A program made the translations under genes and the position numbers. This document shows positions 63,626 through 64,000 of a stretch of DNA of 64,000 bases, piece by piece (positions within the stretch are counted from its first letter, which is position 1; the number at the start of each line of letters is the position of its first letter). The stretch is from positions 1-64,000 of the forward strand of contig RECQ01000057.1 of assembly GCA_007693965.1 (NCBI GenBank), given 5' to 3'. Source of the stretch: Phycisphaeraceae bacterium. Its GTDB lineage: Bacteria; Planctomycetota; Phycisphaerae; Phycisphaerales; UBA1924. The notes below the pieces were generated by a model, which was given only the letters and a program-made list of their open reading frames with translations, had not been told where the DNA came from and searched no databases.

Positions 63626-64000
63626 TCAGGATGTCATCGCCGGCTGGCTGTGGGGCGGGGTCGGCGCGGACTCCTCCACCCACTCGAAGCGCGGCTCCAT
63701 GTCGAAGACTTTCTGAAACAGATCCTGCTTGCGCGTGGCGCCCCAGATGTCGACGCCGGGGTCGCGCTGGCAGTGAATCTCAAATCGCGCGACGCCGTCT
63801 GACACGCTTACGACGACATCATGCACGCTCTGCATGTGCGTGCGGTCGAGGCCGTCGGCCACGCGCAGGATGGCGGCGAGGCGGTTGATCAGCTCCTGCT
63901 CATGCTCTTTCAGCTTGGCGTAGTTCTGGTGTTTCTTCTTCGGCGCTGATTTGCGGTGGTAGCGAGCGATGTTGGCGATCAGTTCGATCTCGCGGGCGGA
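63626..64000 (-). CDS. Ppx/GppA-type exopolyphosphatase/pppGpp phosphatase, C-terminal part
   Basis: The 3' end only; the 5' part lies beyond the window. The 124 visible residues include 'EIELIANIARYHRKSAPKKK' and 'LINRLAAILRVADGLDRTHM', typical of the HD-like C-terminal domain of Ppx/GppA phosphatases. The frame stays open to the edge. Family members hydrolyse polyphosphate or pppGpp; which cannot be told from this part. Confidence 0.8.
   Translation of the reverse strand, partial: SAREIELIANIARYHRKSAPKKKHQNYAKLKEHEQELINRLAAILRVADGLDRTHMQSVHDVVVSVSDGVARFEIHCQRDPGVDIWGATRKQDLFQKVFDMEPRFEWVEESAPTPPHSQPAMTS

Overview
The window is bacterial chromosome of high GC (most genes near 65-72% by eye) and reads like Planctomycetota, probably the Phycisphaerae. 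Pointers are a secreted protein ending in two dockerin-like calcium repeats of the 'DLDGDGSVG..DL..LLG.WG' type, membrane proteins carrying the CGYDL/CPECG zinc ribbon, a PAC2-family protein, DUF2339 and DUF1643 proteins, and many short uncharacterised proteins. No rRNA, tRNA, CRISPR array, prophage or replication origin was seen. This placement is inference from gene content; there is no rRNA marker to confirm it.

Layout. 1-9.3 kb: a heptamer DNA repeat tract, a four-helix-bundle protein carrying the same repeat, 4-hydroxyphenylpyruvate dioxygenase divergent from an Lrp/AsnC regulator, a secreted metzincin, a HIT protein, a queuosine-precursor-type transporter, a HicA/HicB-like toxin-antitoxin pair separated by a small ORF, and mutL. 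9.3-26.3 kb, minus strand: a branched-chain amino acid (mainly leucine) degradation locus. It holds the 2-oxoacid dehydrogenase E1alpha, E1beta and E2, a leucine-type dehydrogenase, an acyl-CoA dehydrogenase, three crotonase-fold proteins, HMG-CoA lyase and a methylcrotonyl-CoA carboxylase beta subunit. A hybrid histidine kinase, a PAC2 protein and a REP/RAYT-like mobile element cluster sit before the last gene. 26.4-31.9 kb: a membrane histidine kinase, RsfS, a large membrane pyrophosphatase and S21. 32-44.4 kb: YacP-like NYN protein, lipoprotein, citrate synthase, guanine deaminase, rhomboid protease with a helical tail, zinc-ribbon membrane protein, trpF and moaC converging stop to stop, and ileS. 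44.6-50.6 kb: a HEAT-repeat protein with a small membrane partner, a lipase-like lipoprotein, shikimate kinase, a PilZ protein and ispG. 50.6-52.5 kb: a low-GC islet with two atypical genes; a duplicated ~125 bp element brackets the second. 52.7-64 kb: a repeat-tailed hypothetical, asnS, a MITE-like inverted repeat, DUF1643, DUF2339 behind a promoter with a palindromic operator, sucA-sucB, a low-molecular-weight phosphatase and the 3' end of a Ppx/GppA gene.

Functionally the window is dominated by acyl-CoA and 2-oxoacid chemistry. Leucine and tyrosine breakdown feed acetyl-CoA and acetoacetate toward a TCA cycle represented by citrate synthase and the 2-oxoglutarate dehydrogenase E1 and E2. 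No E3 (lipoamide dehydrogenase) and no methylcrotonyl-CoA carboxylase alpha subunit lie in the window. The most unusual material is repetitive DNA. Several families of 7-nt and 9-nt tandem repeats occupy gene ends and in two cases run into reading frames. A 26-nt hairpin family clusters around a RAYT-like transposase gene. A low-GC patch lies in frame inside ileS.
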